From Clostridium tepidum (GTDB taxonomy: Bacteria > Bacillota > Clostridia > Clostridiales > Clostridiaceae), in NCBI RefSeq assembly GCF_002008345.1, contig NZ_MRAE01000001.1, forward strand, positions 62,001-126,000: a DNA stretch of 64,000 bases, given 5' to 3'. Below the pieces are notes generated by a model. The model saw nothing but the letters and a program-made list of their open reading frames with translations, was not told the DNA's origin and made no database searches. Made by a program: the position numbers and the translations under genes. Positions 8,555 to 15,768 of this stretch are shown here, one piece after another; the stretch's first letter is position 1; the number at the start of each line of letters is the position of its first letter.

Positions 8555-8758
8555 TTATTTACAAGTATTCCATGTCCATCTCCAACCACAGTTTCTGCAA
8601 ACATAGTGTACGTTGCAATTATCTATTTTCCAACTTTCTATTATAGGATCAGGGCATCCACATATAGGACGAGCACTAACAGGATTGGAAAATCCCATAC
8701 CTAAAAGTAAACCTAAGGTTAGAATACCAACAGAAGCTTTTTTTATTATTTTTTTCAA
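8555..8758 (-). CDS. Small secreted cysteine-rich peptide, bacteriocin-like or zinc-binding
   Basis: From a TTG at 8758, eight bases after GGAGG, the product is 67 residues. Residues 1-30 form a signal peptide (KKIIKKASVGILTLGLLLG with an AR-type cleavage region SNPVSA/RP). The predicted mature peptide of about 37 residues begins RPICGCPDP and holds six cysteines (CGC, NC, CRNC and a C near the end) plus three tryptophans (GWRWTWNTCK). An upstream ATG at 8773 overlaps the RBS and is rejected. Spacing of the cysteines could support two CxxC-like knuckles or three disulfides. No immunity, export or modification gene is adjacent. I do not recognise the family; a secreted antimicrobial or signalling peptide is a guess. 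Confidence 0.6.
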   Translation of the reverse strand: MKKIIKKASVGILTLGLLLGMGFSNPVSARPICGCPDPIIESWKIDNCNVHYVCRNCGWRWTWNTCK

Positions 8759-8911
8759 TTCAAGCCCCTCCATATAAAATTAAAATATTATTTAGTGAGT
8801 AATGTTTATTTCTATACTTTACTATTTATATTCAAGAATTTCATATAAATTACTTATATTTTGATTTAATAGATTATGGTTTTGTTGTGAAGGTTTTAAA
8901 AATTTATAGAT

Positions 8912-8980
8912 ACAACTTTTGTCTTTTTATAATATTTTTTACAACTTTAAAAATGGTTTTACAACTTTAAAAATGGTTTT
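8912..8980 (-). promoter_or_regulatory. Phased repeats upstream of the secreted peptide gene
   Basis: ACAACTTTAAAAATGGTTTT is repeated in tandem at 8941-8960 and 8961-8980, and ACAACTTTT occurs again at 8912-8920. Read on the minus strand the core is AAAGTTGTA, three copies 20 and 29 bases apart, about 150-220 bases upstream of the peptide start. Direct repeats at about 20-bp phase resemble binding sites of LytTR regulators (AgrA/VirR type), but the match to those consensus sequences is only partial. Confidence 0.4.
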
Positions 8981-9024
8981 ACCGCCTTGTAAATCTAATA
9001 ATATATAAATTATAGTGGATAAAA

Positions 9025-9110
9025 GATGAAATTATGATTTGGATATAGAAAAGTATTTTTTATTCAACACAGTCTATTTTGAATAAATGATGAAATTGTG
9101 ATTTGAATAT
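9025..9110 (+). repeat. Imperfect direct repeat pair (22 bp, 64 bp apart)
   Basis: GATGAAATTATGATTTGGAT at 9025-9044 recurs as GATGAAATTGTGATTTGAAT at 9089-9108. Both lie in the long non-coding stretch 8774-9567, which holds three successive repeat pairs and no gene I can support. Confidence 0.55.
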
Positions 9111-9270
9111 TCTATAATTTACAGCATTTAAGTAATTTTATAATCCTCCTTATTGGTAAAAATATTTAATAGTGTTTTATTTAAATGATATTAAATATGG
9201 AGTATACTATAAAATATAAAGAAATTATTGGGAATAGTTTAAAGAAAAATAAAGCAAAGTTTTAGTTGGC

Positions 9271-9368
9271 ATATTAATTTATATAAACTTAAGATAAAGT
9301 AATTTTTGCACCAGTACAATTTATGATTCACAAACCTATATTAATTTTTATAAACTTAAGATAAAGTA
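9271..9368 (+). repeat. Imperfect direct repeat pair (31 bp, 67 bp apart)
   Basis: ATATTAATTTATATAAACTT... at 9271-9301 recurs at 9338-9368 with one mismatch. It is the second of three adjacent pairs upstream of the metallo-beta-lactamase-fold gene. Confidence 0.65.
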
Positions 9369-9426
9369 TTAGAAAGATTTATATATACGGTAAAATAATT
9401 TGAACAAAAGGGATATTTATTTAAGT

Positions 9427-9506
9427 AAGAATCAGTTGTGGTTTGAAATTTAAAAAAGTATTATGTTTTGATTGTCAAAAAAATATTCATTTAAGAATCA
9501 GTTGTG
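9427..9506 (+). repeat. Direct repeat pair (14 bp, 66 bp apart)
   Basis: AAGAATCAGTTGTG occurs at 9427-9440 and again at 9493-9506; the bases following each copy are still loosely alike (TGGTTT, A-rich), which favours an old tandem duplication of about 66 bp. The second copy lies in the leader of the next gene. Confidence 0.5.
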
Positions 9507-9567
9507 TCTTGGTTTACAAATAAGATTAATAACATCTAAAGTAATAAAAACTTGGGAAGGAGAAAAA

Positions 9568-10554
9568 ATGAGAGAAACATATGAAAATATTTATTTAGAA
9601 GAACTTTCGTTACCAAATAGTCCTTTAAAATATTTAAATTTTTATATTATTAAGGGTAAAGATAAGTCTATGATTATTGATACAGGGTTTAATTGTGAAG
9701 AAACAAAAAAACATATGATGGAAATATTTAAAGAATTAGATTTAAAGCCTGAAAACACCATACTTTTTCTAACGCATTTGCATTCAGATCATACAGGATT
9801 AGCTACATACTTTCAAGATATGGGCTTAACCATATATATAAGTAAGATCGATGGGGATTTGTTAAATGGTAGTGTGGAAAAATCCGGTCCTATGTGGAGC
9901 GGTACTATTCAAAGAGCAATGTGGCAGGGATTAGAAGAAGAACAATTAGATATTGAAGATAATCCAGGATTCAAGTTTAGACCTATATCTCATATAAATT
10001 TTGTTCCTGCAATTCCCGGGGAATATATTAGAATTGGAGAATATAATTTTGAAATTGTAGATTTGAAAGGCCATACGCCAGGAATGGTTGGGCTTTATGA
10101 GAAAAAACATAAAATATTATTTTGTGGAGATCATATTTTGGGAAAGATTACTCCTAATATTACATTCTGGGGATTTGAATATGGTGATATGTTAGGTAAA
10201 TATCTTGAAAATTTAAAATATGTTTATAATATGGATATTGATTATTTGTTTTCATCTCACAGATTTTTAATAGAGGATCATCGCATAAGGATTAATGAAC
10301 TTTGTGTTCACCATCAAGAAAGATTAGATGAAATTAAGGCAGTATTAAGAAAATTTGGTACTTGTACCGTAAGAAAAGTAACAAAAGAACTTCATTGGAA
10401 TATTAAAAGTAAAGGTTGGGATGATTTCCCTAAAAGTCAAAAATGGTTTGCAGCAGGAGAAGCTCATGCGCATTTGGAACATCTTAGAGCTTTAGGTGAA
10501 GTAGTAATGGAAGAAAAAAATGGGGTTCTATATTATAAAATACACTTGACATAA
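9568..10554 (+). CDS. MBL-fold (metallo-beta-lactamase superfamily) hydrolase
   Basis: The ATG at 9568 follows GGAAGGAG by seven bases; the open frame extends upstream to 9472 but that part looks non-coding. The HxHxDH metal motif is THLHSDHTG near residues 68-76; the next ligands are GHTPGMVGLY (His near 172) and CGDHILG (Asp near 193), and SSHRF near 230 gives the last His. The C-terminal 80 residues form a helical winged-helix-like extension ending LEHLRALGEVVMEEKNGVLY, as in the YflN/LACTB2-like hydrolases. It is a di-metal hydrolase of unknown substrate. It is followed by remnants of an ABC transporter, so its original operon context is lost. Confidence 0.85.
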   Translation: MRETYENIYLEELSLPNSPLKYLNFYIIKGKDKSMIIDTGFNCEETKKHMMEIFKELDLKPENTILFLTHLHSDHTGLATYFQDMGLTIYISKIDGDLLNGSVEKSGPMWSGTIQRAMWQGLEEEQLDIEDNPGFKFRPISHINFVPAIPGEYIRIGEYNFEIVDLKGHTPGMVGLYEKKHKILFCGDHILGKITPNITFWGFEYGDMLGKYLENLKYVYNMDIDYLFSSHRFLIEDHRIRINELCVHHQERLDEIKAVLRKFGTCTVRKVTKELHWNIKSKGWDDFPKSQKWFAAGEAHAHLEHLRALGEVVMEEKNGVLYYKIHLT

Positions 10555-10643
10555 TCAAATTTGCATGATAGACTTTTATAAAAGTTTTAGGAGGAAATAA
10601 TTATGGAAAAACTATTAACATTAAAAATTAATGTAGTCTTTAA

Positions 10644-10747
10644 TAGCCAATTTAGATAGGGTTTGTATCTTGTAAATTTAGCATAGATACAAACCCCGCA
10701 ATTCACGAATGTTAATACAATTGAATGGTTTGTATCTATGTTGGCTA
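10644..10747. mobile_element. Possible 104-bp MITE-like inverted-repeat element or alternative-fold RNA
   Basis: The ends are inverted repeats: TAGCCAATTTAGATA (10644-10658) against the complement of TATCTATGTTGGCTA (10733-10747), 13 of 15 matching. Inside, GGGTTTGTATC (10659-10669) pairs with GATACAAACCC (10686-10696), and a third copy GGTTTGTATC (10727-10736) competes for the same partner. The left end coincides with the point where the ABC ATPase reading frame breaks. No clear target-site duplication is visible, so a leader with switchable hairpins remains possible. Confidence 0.4.
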
Positions 10748-10775
10748 AGATAAGTTTTTCTATAATAATATATAG

Positions 10776-10806
10776 AAAGCCACATAGATAATCTGTGTGG
10801 CTTTTT
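10776..10806 (+). terminator. Rho-independent terminator
   Basis: AAAGCCACA (10776-10784) pairs with TGTGGCTTT (10796-10804) and is followed by T residues. It sits inside the broken ABC ATPase region, suggesting that DNA from another transcription unit lies there. Confidence 0.8.
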
Positions 10807-10844
10807 CGATTTTTGGATATTATTTAGTTTTATTTTTTAAAAGC

Positions 10845-10869
10845 CACATGGGTAACATGTGTTTTTTTT
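10845..10869 (+). terminator. Second, related terminator
   Basis: CACATG (10845-10850) pairs with CATGTG (10856-10861), followed by eight T residues. Its left arm is preceded by AAAAGC, so it resembles a partly decayed copy of the terminator 70 bases upstream. Confidence 0.6.
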
Positions 10870-11297
10870 GTACCCAAAAATAGAAAGGAGAATTTTATGG
10901 AGGTAGTATCAAATATATCCTTGGATTTAAAAAAATTCTGGATATAAAAGTTAAGTATCTTTCTGGAGGTCAAAGACAAGTTTTAGCATTGATAATGGCT
11001 AGTGTGAATAATCTTAAAGTATTAATTTTAGATGAACATACTGCAGCGTTAGATCCAAAAACATCCAGTGAAGTTATGAAGATTACTGAAAAAATTGTAA
11101 CTGAAAAAAATATAACTACATTAATGGTAACTCATAACTTAAAAGATGCTATAAACTATGGAAATAGGCTCATTATGTTGCATAAGGGACAAATCATATT
11201 AGATTTAAATGGAAAAGAAAAATCTAAAGGTAGAAAATATATTAAAAAAATTTGAATATTCAGTTTGAAAATATAAATAATAAAGGGGATGTATATT

Positions 11298-11893
11298 ATG
11301 AAAAAGCTAGCAGGGCAATATTATTAACAATTAGTATTTTAACTTTAGCAGCCTGTGGAAAGACAACAAAAAAGAGGAAGGTTTGAATATAGATAAATCA
11401 AATAGTAGAATATGTAGCATTAGATGATAATAGAAAGAGAATTATAAAAGCTCTTGAGGAATCTGGATATAAGGATGGAGATAATATAAAAATAGATTAT
11501 AAAAATGCTCAAGGAGATATAGGAGTGTCCTAAACTATAGCTAATTTAGTAAATAAGATAGATGTTTTATATGTGCCAACAGACCAATTAGTAGTATCAT
11601 CTATGCCTATAATAGCAAAGCATACCCTAGATGCTAAAATACCTATAATTGCAGCAGAAAAGGGAAGTGTAGAATCTGGAGCATTGGCAACAGTGGGAAT
11701 TGATTACTATCAATTAGGATATTAAACAGGAGAAATGGCAGCATCAGTATTAAAAGGAGAAGATATTTCTAAAATGCTAATAAAAATGACAAATAAAAGA
11801 GAAATATATGTAAACAAAAATAGTTTAGAAAAATTAGGTGTTGATAAAGGTAAGTTAGATAGTTTAGGTAATGTTAAGTATATAGAGAAATAA
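11298..11893 (+). pseudogene. Decayed lipoprotein substrate-binding protein (TrpX-like, ABC tryptophan/tyrosine transporter)
   Basis: The start (RBS AAAGGGGATG, ATG 11298) shifts frame after a few codons into RAILLTISILTLAAC, a lipoprotein signal with an LAAC lipobox, then shifts again. From about 11407 the frame reads VEYVALDDNRKRIIKALEES and DGDNIKIDYKNAQGDIGVS, then TAA where family members have CAA (Gln), then TIANLV joined directly to NKIDVLYVPTDQ. Roughly 130 residues of the ligand-binding region are missing at this junction. A second CAA-to-TAA stop follows GIDYYQLGY. Two frameshifts, two nonsense codons and a large deletion make it dead. The order (ATPase before binding protein) is not the usual one, so rearrangement or a neighbouring second operon is likely. 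No permease remnant was found. Confidence 0.8.
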
Positions 11894-11971
11894 AGGACAA
11901 GCAGTGTTGTATTAAACCTTTTATTATAAAAATTGAACGATAAGTATATAGAGAAATAAAGGGCAAGCAGT
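11876..11971 (+). repeat. Direct repeat pair (30 bp, 66 bp apart) duplicating the pseudogene 3' end
   Basis: AAGTATATAGAGAAATAAAG... at 11876-11905, which includes the last codons and stop of the binding-protein pseudogene, recurs at 11942-11971 with one change (A to G). Because one copy is coding-derived, this pair is best explained as a tandem duplication of about 66 bp rather than as paired binding sites. Confidence 0.7.
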
Positions 11972-12048
11972 CCTAAGGTATGTAAATAATTTATTTTATT
12001 AAACTATACAAAAAAGGAAAAAGATACTTTAGGGTGATAAAAAAAGGG

Positions 12049-12083
12049 AAAGACCATCAATATTATATTAATGGTCTTTTTTT
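12049..12083 (+). terminator. Strong Rho-independent terminator
   Basis: AAAGACCAT (12049-12057) pairs with ATGGTCTTT (12071-12079), followed by further T residues. It closes the pseudogene region before the Dus gene; 12084-12293 is AT-rich leader. Confidence 0.85.
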
Positions 12084-12293
12084 AGGTTTAATTTTATCTA
12101 AAAGTAAATTTAATTATTATTAAAAAATATGGACTAGGGTTTTAAAAAGAAAAAGTTAATTTTATTTTTTTAAGTGAGCTTTCTTAAATCAGATAAAGAT
12201 TTATTTTATTTTCTAAATAATTAATATTGAGTAGATAAGAAAAAAGAAGATTGATATAATATATTTTTAGAATATTTATAAAGGAGTAATCAA

Positions 12294-13253
12294 ATGAAGT
12301 ATTATTTAGCACCAATGGAAGGGATTACAGGATACATATATAGAAATTCTTATGATAAATTTTTTAATAATATTGATAAATATTTTACGCCTTTTATTGT
12401 GCCTAATAAAAGTAGAAGTCTTAAAACTAAGGAATTAAGGGATGTTTTGCCTGAAAATAATAAAGGAATTAATGTAGTTCCTCAAATACTTACTAATGAT
12501 TCAGAAGGTTTTATTATTACTGCTAGAAAGTTACAACAATTAGGTTATAATGAAATTAATTTAAATTTAGGGTGTCCTGCTGGAACTGTTGTTTCGAAAA
12601 ATAGGGGATCAGGGTTTTTAGCTAAAAGAGAAGAACTTGATATATTTTTAAATGAAATATTTAAAATAAGGGATATGAGAATTTCCATAAAAACTAGAAT
12701 AGGAAAAGATAACCCAGAAGAATTTTATGAGCTAATAAAAATTTATAATAAATATCCTATAGAAGAGTTGATTATACATCCTAGAACACAAAAAGATTTT
12801 TATGGAAATAAACCTAATTTGGATGTTTTTAAAGATGCTATAAATTTAAGTGTTAATCCTATATGTTATAATGGTGATATTTTTACTACTAATGATTATA
12901 ATAAATTAATAAAAAATTTTCCAAAAATAAAAACAGTAATGTTAGGAAGAGGAATATTAGCGAATCCGGGATTAATTAATGAGATAAAAAATGATATTAC
13001 TATAGATAAAGATACATTAAAAGAGTTTCACGATGAAATTTTAAATAAATATATAGAGCTATATAATGAAGAGAAAAATGCTTTATTTAGAATGAAAGAG
13101 TTATGGGGATACATGATTTACATATTTTCAAATAATAAAAAATATGCTAAAAAAATAAAGAAGGCGCAAAAGCTAAACTCTTATAATGCAGCCGTTTTAA
13201 GTTTGTTTAGGGAACAGGAAATTATAAAAGGTATTGGATTATTTAGTAATTAA
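12294..13253 (+). CDS. tRNA-dihydrouridine synthase family protein
   Basis: The flavin-binding TIM-barrel of Dus enzymes is evident: YLAPMEGITGY at the N-terminus, VVPQILTND, the catalytic-loop motif NLNLGCPAGTVVSKNRGSGF near residues 88-107 with the active-site cysteine, SIKTRIG, ELIIHPRTQKDFYG and VMLGRGILANPGLINE. It reduces specific uridines in the tRNA D-loop using FMN and NADPH. Length 319 is normal. RBS AAAGGAG precedes the ATG. Which of the Dus subtypes it is cannot be decided here. It has its own transcription unit. Confidence 0.88.
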   Translation: MKYYLAPMEGITGYIYRNSYDKFFNNIDKYFTPFIVPNKSRSLKTKELRDVLPENNKGINVVPQILTNDSEGFIITARKLQQLGYNEINLNLGCPAGTVVSKNRGSGFLAKREELDIFLNEIFKIRDMRISIKTRIGKDNPEEFYELIKIYNKYPIEELIIHPRTQKDFYGNKPNLDVFKDAINLSVNPICYNGDIFTTNDYNKLIKNFPKIKTVMLGRGILANPGLINEIKNDITIDKDTLKEFHDEILNKYIELYNEEKNALFRMKELWGYMIYIFSNNKKYAKKIKKAQKLNSYNAAVLSLFREQEIIKGIGLFSN

Positions 13254-13387
13254 TGTTAAAATTTAAACGGATATAACTAAGAGTGTGATAGGCTAGTTAT
13301 GATTTATTTTAACATAATATTTCATTGTAATTTTGCTACATATTATATAATATTAACATAACATATCTCGAGGAGGATTATTTTTGC

Positions 13388-13852
13388 ATGAAAAACATAT
13401 TAACACAAGAAAATATGAATAAGTTAAAAGAAGAATTAGAATATAGAATGACTAAAAAAAGAGCTGAAATAGCAAAGGAAAAATTAGAAGCAGCTGCTCA
13501 TGGTGATAGGTCAGAAAATGCAGAATATAAAGAGGCCTGTGCAAACTATAGAGAAAATGATAATAGAATTCAATATTTATTGACTATGATTTCAACTGCA
13601 ACTGTAATTGATGAGAAAAATCAAGATAAGTCAGTTTTGGGGATTAATAGAAAAGCTAAAGTTAAATTTGTGGAAGATGATTTTGAAACAAATATTTCAC
13701 TGGTAACCACTATGGATGCACAACCAGAAAAGATGCTCATAAGTATAGAATCTGATTTAGGAAAAGCATTAAAGGGCAAAAAGGTTGGAGATGTAGTTGA
13801 AGTTGATGCTCCAGGTGAAAAATATACAGTAGAGGTATTAGAAATTATATAA
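13388..13852 (+). CDS. greA: Transcription elongation factor GreA/GreB family
   Basis: 154 residues with the two-domain Gre layout: an N-terminal coiled coil (LTQENMNKLKEELEYRMT, then AAAHGDRSENAEYKEACANY with the conserved acidic tip DRSENAEY) and a C-terminal FKBP-like domain ending in the family signature GKALKGKKVGDVVEVDAPG. It stimulates the cleavage of backtracked RNA by RNA polymerase. RBS GAGGAGG lies ten bases before the ATG. It is probably a second, paralogous Gre factor because it sits outside the usual lysS/dus operon, though a dus-type gene does precede it here. Confidence 0.88.
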   Translation: MKNILTQENMNKLKEELEYRMTKKRAEIAKEKLEAAAHGDRSENAEYKEACANYRENDNRIQYLLTMISTATVIDEKNQDKSVLGINRKAKVKFVEDDFETNISLVTTMDAQPEKMLISIESDLGKALKGKKVGDVVEVDAPGEKYTVEVLEII

Positions 13853-13911
13853 TTATTTTTGTATTTTGGGAATTTAGCTAGTATATAATAATAATAAATA
13901 ATGTAAAATAG

Positions 13912-13956
13912 AGGGGCTGTTCTTGAATTTAAATAAAATTAGGGATAGTCCCTTTA
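13912..13956 (+). terminator. Probable terminator of greA
   Basis: AGGGGCTGT (13912-13920) can pair with ATAGTCCCT (13945-13953) including two G-U pairs, and a smaller AGGGA/TCCCT hairpin competes. The T-run that follows is short, so efficiency is doubtful. Confidence 0.45.
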
Positions 13957-14001
13957 CTATATAATAATATATAAATTAGAAGTAGTTTTTAGGGGCTATA
14001 A

Positions 14002-14070
14002 TTATGTTTTATTGTCCTTTAATCTTTACAAAACTTTTAAACCCCTTGGAGATAGTTATGTTTTATTGTC
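14002..14070 (+). repeat. Direct repeat pair (15 bp, 54 bp apart) upstream of hsdM
   Basis: TTATGTTTTATTGTC occurs at 14002-14016 and 14056-14070, and the sequences before each copy are loosely similar. Spacing is shorter than for the other repeat pairs. Confidence 0.5.
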
Positions 14071-14097
14071 TTTATTGTTTTTTAGAAAAGATGAGCT

Positions 14098-14126
14098 TTG
14101 TCGAAATTTAAAAATAAGGTTATAAT
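14098..14126 (+). promoter_or_regulatory. Sigma-A-type promoter for hsdM-hsdS(-hsdR)
   Basis: TTGTCG (14098-14103) and a perfect TATAAT (14121-14126) are separated by 17 bases. The start codon of hsdM lies about 90 bases downstream with GGAGG correctly placed. Confidence 0.65.
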
Positions 14127-14217
14127 ATAATTGCGTTGGGATAATCTAATTCAATTATATATATATAAATAAGAAATTTTAAATTATAGCAATTTAATTA
14201 TTACTGGAGGAAACATA

Positions 14218-15675
14218 ATGATTACAGGTGAACTAAAAAATAAAATAGATAAAATTTGTGAAACATTTTGGACTGGAGGTATTACTAATCCATTAGAAGT
14301 TATAGAACAATTTACATATCTGTTATTTATAAAAGATTTAGATGAAAATGAAAGATTGGCTGAAAGTGATGCTGAATTACTTGGAGTGCCATTTGAAGGA
14401 ATGTTTCAAGGTGATAAACAACATTTAAGATGGAGTAAATTTAAAAATATTGAGGCAGGAGAAATGTATAGGATAGTATCACAAGAAGTTTTTCCTTTTA
14501 TAAAGAACATTCATGGAGATAAGCAATCTGCATATTCAAAATATATGGAGGATGCTATGTTTAAGATACCAACTCCACTTATGTTGTCTAAGATAGTTGA
14601 TTTAATAGACAAGCTTGAAATAGAAAATAAAGATACTAAGGGTGATCTTTATGAATATTTATTATCAAAAGTAGCTACAGCAGGTACAAATGGTCAATTT
14701 AGAACTCCAAGACACATAATAAAAATGATGGCAGAATTGATGAAACCAACACCAGAGGATATTATAGTAGATCCAGCTATGGGTACAGCTGGTTTCTTAG
14801 TTGGAGCAGAAGAATATTTAAGAGAAAATCATAATGATTTATTTTTTGTTCAAGCATTAAAAGAACATTTTAATAATAAGATGTTTAATGGATTTGATAT
14901 GGACAGAACTATGCTTAGAATTGGTGCTATGAATATGATGCTTCATGGGGTGGACAATCCTAATATTCAGTACAAAGATTCACTTTCAGAAACTAATAAA
15001 GATAGCGAAAAATATACTTTAGTACTTGCAAACCCTCCATTTAAAGGTAGCTTGGACTATGAGGCTGTTTCAGCAGATCTTTTAAAAGTTAGTAAGACAA
15101 AGAAAACAGAATTATTGTTTTTAGCATTATTTTTAAGAATATTAAAAACTGGTGGAAGATGTGCATCAATTGTACCAGATGGAGTTTTATTTGGTTCAAC
15201 TAAAGGACATAAGGATATAAGACGAGAAATAGTTGATAACAATAAACTTGAAGCTATAATAAGTATGCCAAGTGGAGTGTTTAAACCATATGCAGGAGTT
15301 TCTACGGCAATTATGATATTCACTAAAACTGGTACTGGTGGAACAGATAAAGTTTGGTTCTATGATATGAAAGCAGATGGATATTCCCTAGATGATAAGA
15401 GAAATCCTATAGAAAATAATGATATACCGGATATAATAGAAAGATTCAATAATTTGGACAAGGAAGAAGATAGAAAAAGAACAGAACAATCCTTCTTTGT
15501 ACCAGTAGAAGAAATAAGAGAAAATAACTATGATTTATCTGTTAATAAATATAAAGAAATAGAGTACGAAGAAGTAGTTTATGATGAACCTAAAGTTATT
15601 CTAGAGAGAATTAGGAAACTAGAAAAAGAAATAACTGCGGGAATAGATGAATTAGAGAGAATGATAGAGGAGTAA
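14218..15675 (+). CDS. hsdM: Type I restriction-modification system N6-adenine methyltransferase subunit HsdM
   Basis: The N-terminal helical HsdM_N domain (residues 1-130) precedes the methylase domain. S-adenosylmethionine motif I is VDPAMGTAGF near residue 185 and catalytic motif IV is NPPF near residue 271; GQFRTPRHIIKMM and SIVPDGVLFGS are family signatures. Length 485 is complete. Two HsdM and one HsdS form the methylase that protects host DNA by N6-adenine methylation. Its own promoter lies upstream. It is intact although hsdR downstream is broken, so modification can persist without restriction. Confidence 0.93.
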   Translation: MITGELKNKIDKICETFWTGGITNPLEVIEQFTYLLFIKDLDENERLAESDAELLGVPFEGMFQGDKQHLRWSKFKNIEAGEMYRIVSQEVFPFIKNIHGDKQSAYSKYMEDAMFKIPTPLMLSKIVDLIDKLEIENKDTKGDLYEYLLSKVATAGTNGQFRTPRHIIKMMAELMKPTPEDIIVDPAMGTAGFLVGAEEYLRENHNDLFFVQALKEHFNNKMFNGFDMDRTMLRIGAMNMMLHGVDNPNIQYKDSLSETNKDSEKYTLVLANPPFKGSLDYEAVSADLLKVSKTKKTELLFLALFLRILKTGGRCASIVPDGVLFGSTKGHKDIRREIVDNNKLEAIISMPSGVFKPYAGVSTAIMIFTKTGTGGTDKVWFYDMKADGYSLDDKRNPIENNDIPDIIERFNNLDKEEDRKRTEQSFFVPVEEIRENNYDLSVNKYKEIEYEEVVYDEPKVILERIRKLEKEITAGIDELERMIEE

Positions 15676-15744
15676 GTGAGACTCCAAATCTTGTATTTGG
15701 TTAGTACAACTTACTCACCGAACCTATGTGAGTGGAGTTTCATT
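15675..15744 (+). ncRNA. Three-way-junction-like RNA fold between hsdM and hsdS
   Basis: Starting in the hsdM stop codon region, AGTGAGACTCC (15675-15685) pairs with GGAGTTTCATT (15734-15744, two G-U). Inside are CCAAAT/ATTTGG (15684-15700) and ACTCAC/GTGAGT (15713-15733); the first shares two bases with the outer stem. There is no T-run, so it is not a simple terminator. It could tune hsdS translation or processing. It is not a tRNA: no D-, anticodon- or T-loop consensus is present. Confidence 0.4.
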
Positions 15745-15768
15745 TAAAAAGAAAATGAGGTATATAAT

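Larger units (their letters stand above)
10603..11255 (+). pseudogene. Decayed ABC transporter ATPase (TrpZ-like, tryptophan-type transporter)
   Basis: An excellent RBS (AGGAGG) and ATG at 10603 start MEKLLTLKINVVFN, which matches the N-terminus of these ATPases, then a stop follows within 19 codons. The C-terminal half resumes at about 10911 and from 10938 reads LDIKVKYLSGGQRQ (ABC signature), VLILDEHTAALDPKT (Walker B and D-loop) and LMVTHNLKDAINYGNRL (H-loop), ending early at 11255 in an unrelated tail (GRKYIKKI). Walker A and the Q-loop are absent. The gap contains a small inverted-repeat element and two terminators. The DEHTAALDPKT wording is characteristic of the ATPase partnered with ABC-type tryptophan/tyrosine substrate-binding proteins, and a remnant of that protein follows. 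Confidence 0.75.

Noticed and set aside
8941-8980. Tandem 20-bp repeats as a possible CRISPR array
   Set aside because: There are only two contiguous copies with no spacers, and no cas gene is in the window.
15675-15744. Cloverleaf-like fold considered as a tRNA
   Set aside because: No CCA-compatible acceptor, no T-loop GTTCRA and no D-loop GG pattern; stems overlap by two bases.
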